64,000 nucleotides of DNA from an uncultured Flavobacteriaceae bacterium (GTDB lineage: Bacteria > Bacteroidota > Bacteroidia > Flavobacteriales > Flavobacteriaceae): the NCBI GenBank assembly GCA_947494715.1, contig CANLWG010000012.1, forward strand, positions 62,001 to 126,000. Reading direction: 5' to 3'. Below the pieces are notes generated by a model. That model saw only the letters and a list, made by a program, of their open reading frames with translations. It searched no databases and was not told the DNA's origin. Shown one piece after another: positions 35,981 to 46,900 of the stretch (position 1 is its first letter; each line of letters begins with the position of its first letter). The translations under genes and the position numbers were made by a program.

Positions 35981-36008
35981 TTGCTTCTCTTTTTTTCTTG
36001 GGCAGAAA

Positions 36009-36024
36009 ACGCAAACGTTTTCGT
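36009..36024. promoter_or_regulatory. LacI/GalR-type operator candidate
   Basis: ACGCAAACGTTTTCGT is a 16-bp near-perfect palindrome (7 of 8 pairs) with the central CpG typical of LacI-family operators; it is one base from the classical PurR-type consensus. It lies about 190 bp upstream of the symporter start. No LacI-family gene is in the window. Confidence 0.5.
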
Positions 36025-36216
36025 AATAAAATTTACCACTTTCTATTTAAGATTTTTTTAAGAAGTCGTTAAAAATGCTATATTCGGAGACTGTTCTATT
36101 TTGTGGATTTCTCAAAATTGAGTTATGGATACGCATTATAATTTAAAATAATCGTAATTGATTGTCGAAATGCCAAAATGAACTAGTAAAACTGACTAAA
36201 CTAAATCAATACTATC

Positions 36217-37935
36217 ATGGGCGGATTGGAAACATTGGACGTAATTGTAATTCTGGTATATCTCGTAGGAATTATCATTTATGGAATATCAAAGTCCAAG
36301 AGAAGCAGTTCGGAGGATTATTTTTTGGGTGGTAGGACCATGACCTGGCCCATTGTCGGTATTGCGCTATTTTCGGCCAATATTTCCAGTTCTACCTTAG
36401 TGGGGCTGGCCTCGGATGGTTTTCAGACCAATATCAATGTCTATAACTATGAATGGTATGCCGTTGTAATTTTAATCTTCTTTTCCATTTTTTTCTTACC
36501 CTTCTACCTAAAATCCGGGGTATACACCATGCCGGAATTTATGATGCGCAGGTACGATAAGCGGTCTCGTTACTATTTTTCCTTCATTACCATTTTGGGG
36601 AATGTCCTTGTGGACACCGCAGCCGGTCTCTATGTAGGAAGCATTGTTTTAAAATTGTTGTTCCCTGAAATTAACTCTACATATATCATCATCATGTTGG
36701 CCGTTGCGGCAGCAGCGTATACCATTCCGGGAGGGCTAAATTCAGTAATACAGACCGAAGTGATACAAGCCGTGCTACTCATTATTGGCTCGTGCTTCCT
36801 CACTTATTTTGCTTTTGATCAATTGGGAGGTGGTTGGCAAGGAATGATGGGAAAACTGGATGCCATGCTAGCCGGTGGGGAGGTGAATTTTGGGGATAGG
36901 GCCACCGAAGGTAAATTTATTCCGTCCAATTCGGATGAAGTATTTAGTCTGGTACGTCCGGACAATGATGAATTTATGCCCTGGTGGGGATTATTGACCG
37001 GGGTTCCTCTCTTGGGCTTTTATTTTTGGGCCAATAACCAGTTTATGGTACAGCGTGTTTTAGGGGCAAAGGACCTGAACCATGGGAGATGGGGTGCGCT
37101 TTTTGCCGGACTTTTAAAGCTCCCGGTTATTTTTATCATGGTCGTTCCCGGCGTATTGGCCTTGTTGCTTTTTAACAATCTGGATATTTCCGGACTCAAT
37201 TACCCTGTGGCCGATGGTGGAATATGTCAGAACTTGTCGGATTGTCCTAACCTTACCTATCCGGTTTTGTTATTTCAATTACTGCCCACTGGAATTTTAG
37301 GTCTGGTCGTGGCTGGTCTTTTGGCAGCGATGATGTCCTCGGTTTCAGCAACCTTTAATTCGGCCTCCACTTTGATTACTATGGATTTTGTAAAACAACT
37401 TCGCCCGGAAATGACAAGTAAACAATTGGTTCGGGCGGGTCAAATAGCAACCCTGGTTTTGGTGGTCCTTGCTTCCGCATGGGTTCCTTTCATTGAAAAG
37501 GTAAGTGATTCGTTATGGGGCTATTTGCAGTTGGTCATCGCATTTACCAGTCCTCCAGTGGTATCTGCGTTTATATTGGGACTTTTTTGGAAAAGGGCGA
37601 ATGGTACTGGAGCCTTTGTTAGTTTGTTGGTCGGTGGTGCCTTCGCTCTTTTTATGATATTGTCGGCGGCATATGATATTTCCCCTTACCTCAATGATTT
37701 CCATTTCCTGGCAAAAGCAAATCTATTGTTCATTATAAGCATCATTGTTCATGTGGTGGTAAGTTTGGCAACCGATCTTCCAGCTGAGGAACAGGTAAAA
37801 GAGTATACCTACAAGAAGGAAATGTTTACTGAAGAGACAGAAGAGCTTAGTGCTCTCCCATGGTATAAAAATTATCGGTATCTCGCCATCATATTATTGG
37901 TAGTTACCACAATTGTGGTGGGTTCTTTTTTGTAA
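36217..37935 (+). CDS. Sodium:solute symporter (SSS family, SGLT-like)
   Basis: 572 residues with about 14 transmembrane helices. An inner-membrane Na+-coupled uptake system. Typical features: DYFLGGRTMTWPIVGIALFSANISSSTLVG in helices 1-2, YTMPEFMMRRYDKRSRYYFS, AAYTIPGGLNSVIQTEVIQA and NNQFMVQRVLGAKDLNHGRWG. The last resembles sugar (SGLT-type) more than proline or acetate carriers. A sugar or sugar-acid substrate is my inference, mildly supported by the LacI-like operator upstream. Monocistronic, with a strong terminator behind. Confidence 0.9.
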   Translation: MGGLETLDVIVILVYLVGIIIYGISKSKRSSSEDYFLGGRTMTWPIVGIALFSANISSSTLVGLASDGFQTNINVYNYEWYAVVILIFFSIFFLPFYLKSGVYTMPEFMMRRYDKRSRYYFSFITILGNVLVDTAAGLYVGSIVLKLLFPEINSTYIIIMLAVAAAAYTIPGGLNSVIQTEVIQAVLLIIGSCFLTYFAFDQLGGGWQGMMGKLDAMLAGGEVNFGDRATEGKFIPSNSDEVFSLVRPDNDEFMPWWGLLTGVPLLGFYFWANNQFMVQRVLGAKDLNHGRWGALFAGLLKLPVIFIMVVPGVLALLLFNNLDISGLNYPVADGGICQNLSDCPNLTYPVLLFQLLPTGILGLVVAGLLAAMMSSVSATFNSASTLITMDFVKQLRPEMTSKQLVRAGQIATLVLVVLASAWVPFIEKVSDSLWGYLQLVIAFTSPPVVSAFILGLFWKRANGTGAFVSLLVGGAFALFMILSAAYDISPYLNDFHFLAKANLLFIISIIVHVVVSLATDLPAEEQVKEYTYKKEMFTEETEELSALPWYKNYRYLAIILLVVTTIVVGSFL

Positions 37936-37951
37936 ATTAAAAATGAATTGT

Positions 37952-37985
37952 AAAAAAGCATCAATATTTTTATTGATGCTTTTTT
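37952..37985 (+). terminator. Intrinsic terminator of the symporter gene
   Basis: Perfect 15-bp stem AAAAAAGCATCAATA / TATTGATGCTTTTTT with a TTTT loop, 17 bp after the stop. Confidence 0.92.
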
Positions 37986-38043
37986 GTTTTTGGGAACCTT
38001 ATTCCTAAAAGATTAGGCTAAATTTACAGATTAAACTTCGGAT

Positions 38044-40338
38044 ATGAGTGAAGAGAAACGTAGAAGGGAGGCCTTGGTATACCACGCCAAACCCAGACCC
38101 GGAAAAATCAAAATAGTACCCACCAAACCGTATGCCACCCAACGCGATTTGGCATTGGCATATTCCCCGGGAGTGGCGGAACCCTGTTTGGAAATTGAAA
38201 AGAACAAAGAAGATGTTTATAAGTATACCTCTAAGGGAAATATTGTTGCCGTCATTTCCAATGGTACGGCGGTATTGGGTTTGGGGAATATAGGGCCTGA
38301 GGCTTCCAAACCGGTTATGGAAGGTAAGAGTCTGCTATTTAAGATTTTCGCCGATATCGATGGAATAGATATTGAATTGGATACTGAGGATGTGGACAAG
38401 TTTGTTGAAACGGTAAAGACCATTGCCCCGACCTTTGGCGGGATTAATTTGGAAGATATCAAAGCTCCAGAAGCTTTTGAAATAGAACGCCGTTTAAAGG
38501 AAGAATTGGATATTCCTGTAATGCATGATGATCAGCATGGTACCGCAATCATTTCCGCCGCCGCGTTATTGAATGCGCTGGAATTGACAAAGAAAAAAAT
38601 TGAGGAAGTAAAAATAGTGGTCAGTGGAGCAGGAGCAGCCGCCGTTTCCTGTACCAAGTTATACAAGGCTTTCGGGGCCGAAGCGGAAAATATTGTAATG
38701 TTGGATAGTAAGGGCGTAATCCGAAAGGACCGGGCAAATCTATCCAATGAAAAGCTGGAGTTTGCCACAGACCGAAAAATAGACACTCTGGAAGAGGCCA
38801 TGGAGGATTCCGATGTTTTTATTGGATTGTCCATTGCCGATATTGTGACTCCAAAGATGTTAAAATCCATGGCCGAAAATCCTATTGTATTTGCCATGGC
38901 CAACCCAAATCCGGAAATAAAGTATGAATTGGCCTGTAAAACCAGGGACGATATTATTATGGCTACGGGACGTTCCGATCATCCCAATCAGGTAAACAAT
39001 GTTCTGGGATTTCCATTCATATTTAGGGGTGCCTTGGATGTAAGGGCTACCGCTATTAATGAGGAGATGAAAATGGCCGCAGTAAAGGCATTGGCAGATT
39101 TGGCAAAACAACCCGTCCCTGAACAAGTAAATATTACATACGGGGAGACTAGGCTTACTTTTGGTAAGGACTATATTATTCCCAAACCTTTTGACCCAAG
39201 ACTTATTTCCGAGATTCCGCCTGCGGTGGCCAAAGCTGCTATACAAAGTGGAGTATCCAAGGCCCCAATTACCGATTGGGAAGCCTATATCGAGGCTCTC
39301 CTACAACGATCCGGCGATGATAACAAGGTGATGCGCCTGCTTATGAACAGGGCAAAAATAAATCCCAAAAAAATTGTTTTTGCCGAAGCTGATCACTTGG
39401 ATGTTCTCAAGGCCGCGCAGATTGCCTATGAAGAGGGTATTGCACAACCCATTTTGTTGGGGGATAAACAAATTATTTCCGAATTAAAGAAAGAATTGGA
39501 ATTTGATGCGGACGTACCCATTATTGATCAATATGGAGATGATTCCGTAGAAAAGAGAAACCATTATGCCCAGAGATATTGGGAAAGTAGGAAGAGAAGC
39601 GGAACCACTTTGTATAGTGCACAAATAAAAATGCGGGAGCGCAATTATTTCGGTGCCATGATGGTTTTGGAAGGAGATGCCGATGGTATGATAACCGGAC
39701 ATTCCAGGGCCTATGCCAATGTCGTGAAACCCGTATTTGAGGTTATTGGAAGGGCGACCAATGTAAGAAAGGCGGCGACCGCCCATATTATGATAACGAA
39801 TAATGGCCCTCTGATTTTGTCGGATACCTCTATTAATATTGATCCCAATGCCGAGGAGTTGGCAGAAATTGCCAGAATGACCGCCAACCTGGGTAGTGCT
39901 TTTGGGTTTGATCCGGTCGTGGCCATGCTATCCTATGCCAATTTTGGTGCTTCAAATCATCCTCATGCCTCAAAAGTGAGGAAGGCCGTTGAACAGCTGC
40001 ATGCCGAAAGGCCCGATTTGATTGTCGATGGGGAAATACAAACTGATTTTGCATTGAACAAAGAGATGCTCCGAAGCCAATTTCCGTTTTCAAAACTTGC
40101 TGGGAAAAAGGTCAATACCTTGATATTCCCCAATTTGGAATCCGCGAACATTACCTATAAATTGTTGAAGGAATTACATGCCGCGGATGCCATTGGACCT
40201 ATAATGTTAGGCTTGCGAAAAGCCGTTCATATCCTGCAACTGGGAGCCAGTGTTGATGAAATGGTAAATATGACGGCGGTAGCGGTAATAGATGCCCAGG
40301 AGCGGGAGAAAAGGAAAAAGGCGAAAATGGGAAAATAA
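38044..40338 (+). CDS. maeB: NADP-dependent malic enzyme with phosphotransacetylase-like domain
   Basis: 764 residues. The N-terminal half (about 1-430) is the malic enzyme: YSPGVAEPC, the catalytic region MHDDQHGTAI, and the Rossmann motif VVSGAGAAAVSC. It decarboxylates malate to pyruvate. The C-terminal half (about 430-764) resembles phosphate acetyltransferase (GDADGMITGHSRAYANVVKP, SDTSINIDPNAEELAEIA); in known MaeB proteins this part is regulatory rather than catalytic. This fusion is standard. With PckA nearby it controls the C4-to-C3 exit from the TCA cycle. ruvA follows after 47 bp with no clear terminator. Confidence 0.95.
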   Translation: MSEEKRRREALVYHAKPRPGKIKIVPTKPYATQRDLALAYSPGVAEPCLEIEKNKEDVYKYTSKGNIVAVISNGTAVLGLGNIGPEASKPVMEGKSLLFKIFADIDGIDIELDTEDVDKFVETVKTIAPTFGGINLEDIKAPEAFEIERRLKEELDIPVMHDDQHGTAIISAAALLNALELTKKKIEEVKIVVSGAGAAAVSCTKLYKAFGAEAENIVMLDSKGVIRKDRANLSNEKLEFATDRKIDTLEEAMEDSDVFIGLSIADIVTPKMLKSMAENPIVFAMANPNPEIKYELACKTRDDIIMATGRSDHPNQVNNVLGFPFIFRGALDVRATAINEEMKMAAVKALADLAKQPVPEQVNITYGETRLTFGKDYIIPKPFDPRLISEIPPAVAKAAIQSGVSKAPITDWEAYIEALLQRSGDDNKVMRLLMNRAKINPKKIVFAEADHLDVLKAAQIAYEEGIAQPILLGDKQIISELKKELEFDADVPIIDQYGDDSVEKRNHYAQRYWESRKRSGTTLYSAQIKMRERNYFGAMMVLEGDADGMITGHSRAYANVVKPVFEVIGRATNVRKAATAHIMITNNGPLILSDTSINIDPNAEELAEIARMTANLGSAFGFDPVVAMLSYANFGASNHPHASKVRKAVEQLHAERPDLIVDGEIQTDFALNKEMLRSQFPFSKLAGKKVNTLIFPNLESANITYKLLKELHAADAIGPIMLGLRKAVHILQLGASVDEMVNMTAVAVIDAQEREKRKKAKMGK

Positions 40339-40385
40339 TTGATTTGCCTAGTATCAAACTACCAAACAACTAACACAAAATTCGA

Positions 40386-40967
40386 GTGATACATCATCTA
40401 AAAGGAAAACTTATAGAAAAAAATCCGACCCATGTCATTATAGAGTGTGGGGGAGTAGGCTATTTTGTAAATATATCGCTCAATACATTTTCTAAAATAT
40501 CCGATTCAGAGAGTATCAATCTCTTTACCCATTTACAGGTAAAAGAAGACTCGCATACATTGTTCGGTTTTGCAGAGAAATCCGAGCGTGAAATATTCCG
40601 TTTACTACTGTCCGTTTCAGGAATCGGTTCCAGCACGGCAAGGACCATGTTGTCCTCCTTGTCCCCGCCCCAAATACGAGAGGCCATTGCTAATGGTAAT
40701 GTGGCCACGATTCAAGCTATAAAGGGGATTGGGGCAAAAACCGCACAAAGGGTTATTTTGGACCTAAGGGACAAAATTTTGAAGGTCTACGATATGGACG
40801 AAGTTTCCATTGATTCAAACAATACAAATAAAGAAGAAGCGTTATCTGCTTTAGAGGTTCTTGGCTTTGCCCGAAGACAGGCCGAAAAGGCAGTGGACAA
40901 AGTTCTAAACCAAGACCCTTCTCTAAGCGTTGAGAACATTATAAAACACGCGCTTAAAAATTTGTAA
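40386..40967 (+). CDS. ruvA: Holliday junction DNA helicase subunit RuvA
   Basis: 193 residues starting at GTG; no ATG fits and the product begins with the normal family N-terminus (IHHLKGKLIEKNPTHVIIECGGVGYFV). RuvA binds the four-way junction as a tetramer. OB-fold at 1-62, two helix-hairpin-helix motifs (LLSVSGIGSSTAR, AIKGIGAKTAQR), a flexible linker near 140, and the RuvB-binding domain III (EALSALEVLGFARRQAEKAVDK). sprA follows after 5 bp. Confidence 0.96.
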   Translation: MIHHLKGKLIEKNPTHVIIECGGVGYFVNISLNTFSKISDSESINLFTHLQVKEDSHTLFGFAEKSEREIFRLLLSVSGIGSSTARTMLSSLSPPQIREAIANGNVATIQAIKGIGAKTAQRVILDLRDKILKVYDMDEVSIDSNNTNKEEALSALEVLGFARRQAEKAVDKVLNQDPSLSVENIIKHALKNL

Positions 40968-40972
40968 TAAGT

Positions 40973-43900
40973 TTGAAAAAAGGGGCCAAGCAATTTCTTA
41001 AATTAACATTTAAGCTTACTTTTCTATTCCTGTTTTTTCTGATGATCGCGGTACCTGCCGTGGCTCAGGAAACTGAGGGAGAGGAACCTGTTGAACAACA
41101 ACAGGATTCTGTAAAGACAGGCCCGGATTTGGGAAAATTGGTAATGCCCAATCCTGAGAGTATAATCTCCAAATATATTTACAACCCTAAACTGGATAGG
41201 TACATTTATAATGAAAGTATCGGGGAATTTAATATAGGCTACCCCATAATCCTTACCCCTGAACAGTATATGGAGTTGGCCAGACAGGAGGGTATCAAGG
41301 AATACTTCAAGGAAAAATCCGATGCCTATTCCGGTAAAAAGGAAGGTAGTGAGGAAGCACGTAGAAATCTGCTTCCCAATTTTTATATCAATAATAACTT
41401 TTTTCAGTCCGTTTTTGGGGGAAATACCATCGAGGTCATACCCCAGGGTTCAGTAGCTATGGATCTAGGGGTAATCTGGCAGAAGAATGACAATCCAGCA
41501 CTTTCGCCTCGAAACAGAACAAATCTTTCCTTTGATTTTGACCAGCGGATCAGTCTGAGTATGTTGGGTAAAATTGGGGAACGGTTACAGGTGACTGCAA
41601 ATTATGACACGGAAGCTACTTTTGATTTTCAAAATATAGTAAAGTTAGACTATACCCCAACGGAAGATGATATTATCCAAAAAATAGAAATCGGAAATGT
41701 GAACATGCCTTTGAACAGCTCTTTGATTCAAGGAGCGCAAAGCCTGTTCGGGGTAAAGACCCAATTGCAGTTTGGAAAAACCTCGGTAACTGCGGTCTTT
41801 TCCGAGCAACGTTCCCAGAACAACACGGTAGTAGCTCAAGGAGGAGGTACATTGAACGATTTTTCCATTACCGCCCTGGACTATGACGAGGACAAACACT
41901 TTTTCTTGGCCCAGTATTTTCGAGATCAATATGATGGTGCTTTGGCCAATTATCCTTTTATACAAAGTCAGGTGCAGATTACCCGTTTGGAGGTATGGGT
42001 TACCAACAGGAGCCAGCAGACCTTGAATGTCCGAAACGTTGTGGCTATTCAGGATTTGGGCGAAGCCAACGAGGAACAGACCCGGATAGGACTTTTAAAC
42101 GGTGCTCCCGCCGGTTTCTTCAATGACCCAAGTAATGTCCTGCCTCGGAACGACGCCAATGATTTTGACCCCGAGCAGATAGGGACGGGTGCTTTAACAC
42201 TGTCCATTAGGGATATTGCAACTGTAGAGGCCGGGTTTAACATTCCGGGATATCAATCAAACCAAGGATTTGATTATGCCATCTTGGAGAACGCAAGAAA
42301 GTTGGAAGCGGGAAGGGATTATGATTTCAATTCACAGTTGGGCTATATATCCTTGAACCAGCGTTTGAGCAATGATGAGGTATTGGGCGTCGCATTCCAA
42401 TATACCTTTAACGGGCAAGTCTTTCAAGTTGGGGAATTTGCCAATGGAGGTCTGGATGCTACCACGGTTTCTGGTGGAGCAAACCCGATAATCGAAAACA
42501 ATACATTGATTCTTAAGTTGTTGAAAAGCAATATTACTAATATCTCAGATCCCATTTGGGATTTGATGATGAAGAACATATATGCTACCGGAGCTTTTCA
42601 ATTGAGCCAGGAAGACTTTAAGATGAATGTCCTGTATTCAGACCCTACACCTAGAAATTATATTACACCTGTAGATGATGCTACCTGGCCCACAGGTTTG
42701 GAAGAGGATATCCTTTTAGAGGTTTTTAATTTGGATCGTTTGAATGTTTACAATGATGTACAGCCGGGAGGTGACGGTTTCTTTGATTTTGTACCCGGAA
42801 TTACTGTGAATACACAAGGAGGACTCATTATTTTCACAAAGGTGGAACCTTTTGGCGAATATTTATTCGAAGAACTTGGCGGCGGAACGTATGAGAATGT
42901 ACCAGGATACAACCCAAACCAGGAGCAATATGTCTTTCGGGATATGTATGAGCTTACCAAGGCGGCGGCATTGCAAGATCCGGAAAAGAACAAGTTTATT
43001 TTAAAGGGACGCTATAAGTCCGAAGGAAGCAGTGGAATTCCCATAGGAGCCTTTAATGTGCCTCGGGGATCTGTGCGAGTTACCGCTGGGGGGCGTCAAT
43101 TGCAAGAAGGAATAGATTATACCGTGAACTATCAGGCGGGTACCGTACAAATTTTGGATCCGAGCCTTGAGGCTTCCAATACTCCGATAAATATTTCGGT
43201 GGAGAACAATGCCGTATTTGGTCAACAGACCCGAAGGTTTACCGGGATAAATGTTGAGCATCAGTTTAATGAAAACTTTGTACTCGGGGCAACTTGGTTA
43301 AATCTGAATGAAAGACCCCTGACCCAAAAATCGAATTTTGGAGTGGAACCGGTAAATAATACCATCTTTGGCCTTAATGGAAATTTTTCAACAGAAGTTC
43401 CTTTCCTTACACGTATGATCAACAAATTGCCGAACATAGATACGGATGTACCTTCCAATGTATCGGTCCGTGCGGAAGTAGCCTGGTTAAAGCCCAATTC
43501 CCCAAAAAATGCCGACTTTCAGGGAGAGACCACTACATATCTGGATGATTTTGAAGGAGCACAGGCCTTAATAGATATACGCGGATCTTTGGGCTGGACT
43601 TTGGCCAGTACCCCGTTGGAGTTCACTCCGGGAGGGCAATTGTCCGGAAGCTCCCCAGAAGACCCGGACAATCTTTTGAACGGTTATGGCAGGGCAAAGA
43701 TGGCATGGTATACCATAGATCCCATATTTTACACCAACCAAAGGCCATCCGGTGTTTCGGATAGCGATGTTTCCACAAACCCTACACGCAGGATATTTGT
43801 GGATGAGGTTTTTCCCCAAGTGGATATCGCCCAAGGTCAGACTACGGTTCAGAATACCTTGGATTTAGCCTATTACCCCAATCAAAAGGGTCCCTATAAC

Positions 43901-46900
43901 AACAACCCCAATTTTGATACGGAAACACCGGGCAATAAATGGGCAGGTATTATGCGTTCCCTAAGTAGTACCAACTTTGAGCAGTCCAATGTAGAATTTG
44001 TCCAGTTTTGGGTATTGGATCCCTATGTAGATGGGACGACTACAAGTCCGGGGGAATTGGTCTTGAACCTGGGAAATATCTCGGAGGATGTCCTTAGGGA
44101 CGGCAAAAAACAATATGAAAATGGCTTGCCGGGAGTAGAGAGCAATGACTTGATTGCCCCAACGTCTTGGGGCGAGGTTCCGGCTACACAATCACTGGTC
44201 TATGCCTTTGATGCCAATGAGACCAATCGTAGTCTTCAGGATATCGGTCTTGATGGATTGGACGATGCTGGGGAAACATCGGTTTATTCGAATAATACAG
44301 GGAATGATCCCGCTTTGGACAATTATCAATATTACCTGAATCGAGAAGGTGGGATTTTGGAGCGCTATCTCGATTTTAATAATACGGAGGGCAACTCTCC
44401 AGTTCAGGTGACCAACACCAACAGGGGATCCACTACGCTTCCGGATGTAGAGGATATAGACCGGGATTTGACTATGAATACGGTCAATAGTTATTATGAA
44501 TATCGAATTCCCATCAAACCGAATACTACTATTGATGATTTATATGTGACCGATATTAAGGAAGGGGTTACTCCGGAATTGCCGGACGGATCTCAACTAA
44601 ACCGAAGATGGATACAATATAAGGTCCCGTTAAGCGATTTTACCGAAGCAGTAGGGGGCATAACCGATTTTAGGTCCATCAGCTTTATGCGAATGTACTT
44701 GACCAACTTTAACAGTGATGTAGTGCTTCGTTTTGCTACTCTGGATTTGGTACGTGGCGATTGGCGGACTTATACCAAAAACCTCCAAAATGAGGATACA
44801 GACACAGATCCCTCCGATGATGGTACGGTAGTAGATGTAAATACAGTGAATATTGAGGAGAACAACTCAAGAATTCCTATCCCTTATGTACTTCCTCCGG
44901 GAGTAGTACGGGAACAGTTGAACAACAATAATACGATTATTCGCCAAAATGAACAATCGCTTTCCGTGGTCGTGGAGAACTTGGAATCGCAGGATTCCCG
45001 GGGAGTCTTTAAGAATTTGAACATAGACCTTCGCCAATATGAAAAGATAAAAATGTTCATGCACGCGGAGAAGATTGTGGACAGTGATTATTCTGATGAT
45101 GACATCCCTTTGGTAGGGTTTTTAAGAATCGGGACGGATTTCACACAAAACTTTTACCAGATAGAACTTCCCTTACGGTTTACATCGTTTACGAGCACTT
45201 CGGAAAGTGAGATTTGGCCAGAGGATAACGAAATGGATCTTGCGCTAAGTGATCTGAACAAGGTGAAATCCTTGTGGATCAACAATGGAGATTTAAGTGA
45301 GGTTCGCTTTTTTGAAGTGGAAAACGGGGAAGTAATTCCGGTGGAAGAGTTTGCTCCCAGGACTCCGGGCAGGCTGCGGATAGGTATAAAGGGTAATCCA
45401 TCCCTGGGAAGTATTCGAAGTATGATGGTAGGTATAAAGAATACGGACGATTTTCCGGCCCGTGGTGAAGTATGGTTCAACGAATTACGTTTGGCCGGAT
45501 TGGACAACAATGGAGGTTGGGCGGCCGTGGCCGCAGTGGACGCCAACCTGGCCGATTTTGCCAATGTATCGGCAACAGGTAGTAGGAGTACTTCAGGTTT
45601 TGGAGCCATAGACCAAATGCCTAACGAGCGCGCTAGGGAAGATGCCATTTCCTATGATGTGGTCACCAATATAAACGTGGGACAATTGTTACCCAAAAAA
45701 TGGGGCATACAACTTCCTTTCAATTATGGTATTTCCGAGCAGTTGATTACCCCGGAGTTTGATCCGGTCTATGACGATTTAAAATTGGACGATTTGATCG
45801 ATACCGCTCCTACGGCCGAGGCCGCGGAAGAAATCAGGCAACAGGCCGAAGATTACACCAAACGGACAAGTATTAACCTGATAGGTGTACGTAAGGATAG
45901 GGGAGAGGAGGCCGATGCCAATTTCTATGATATTGAAAACTTTACCTTCAATTACTCCTATAACGAGACGAATCACAGGGACTTTGAAATAGCCAACCTA
46001 AAAGATCAAAACGTAGTGACGGGATTTGTGTACAATCATGCTTTTGAACCTGTGGAAGTAGCACCTTTTGCCAAAAAGGATTCGCTCTTTACGGGCAAGT
46101 ATTGGCAATGGCTCAAAGAATTGAATCTAAGCCTTTTGCCTGCCACCGTTTCCGTAAACTCCAATATAAACAGACAATTTAATAGACAGCGTTTTAGGGA
46201 TGTACGCGAAGAAGGTGTGGAACGTTTGGAGCTTCCGGAACTACAACAACGAAATTATCAGTTTAACTGGCAGTATGCCATAAACTATAATCTTACCAAG
46301 TCCTTGCGATTGAATTTTACGGGAAGCAACAATAATATTGTGCGCAATTATTTTGAGGACGAAGATAATCCGGATTCCCAAATAGACCAGACCTTGGGCC
46401 TTTGGGACGGATTTTGGGATTTAGGGGAACCCAATAGGCATTCCCAGCAAATGCAGTTGAATTATGAATTGCCGTTCAATAAGATTCCAGCTTTGGATTT
46501 TATCAATGCCCAGTATACCTACACCGGTGATTTTGATTGGCAACGGGGGGGAGATGCACTCCGGGAGGTTGCCGGAGAAGATATCAATACGGTGCAGAAC
46601 GCCAATACGCATAACCTAACAGCAAACCTAACCCTGCAGAAGTTCTATGATATGATCGGGCTTAAAAAGCGGGATGGTAAGGTAGCCGTAAATCGGTCTC
46701 CTATCCGTAGAGATAAAGCAGGAAACACGGGCACAACGGAAGAAGAACAAAAACAAAAGACAAGTGCCCTTTTTAATACGGCCGTTGATATTTTGACCAT
46801 GGTGAAGCGGTTAAACATCAATTACAACGAAAGCAATGGTAAAGTGCTTCCAGGATATACCCAGAGCATAGGTTTTATTGGATCCTTACGACCTTCTGTT

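Noticed and set aside
38044-40338. Malic enzyme/phosphotransacetylase fusion as novel
   Set aside because: This is the standard MaeB architecture.
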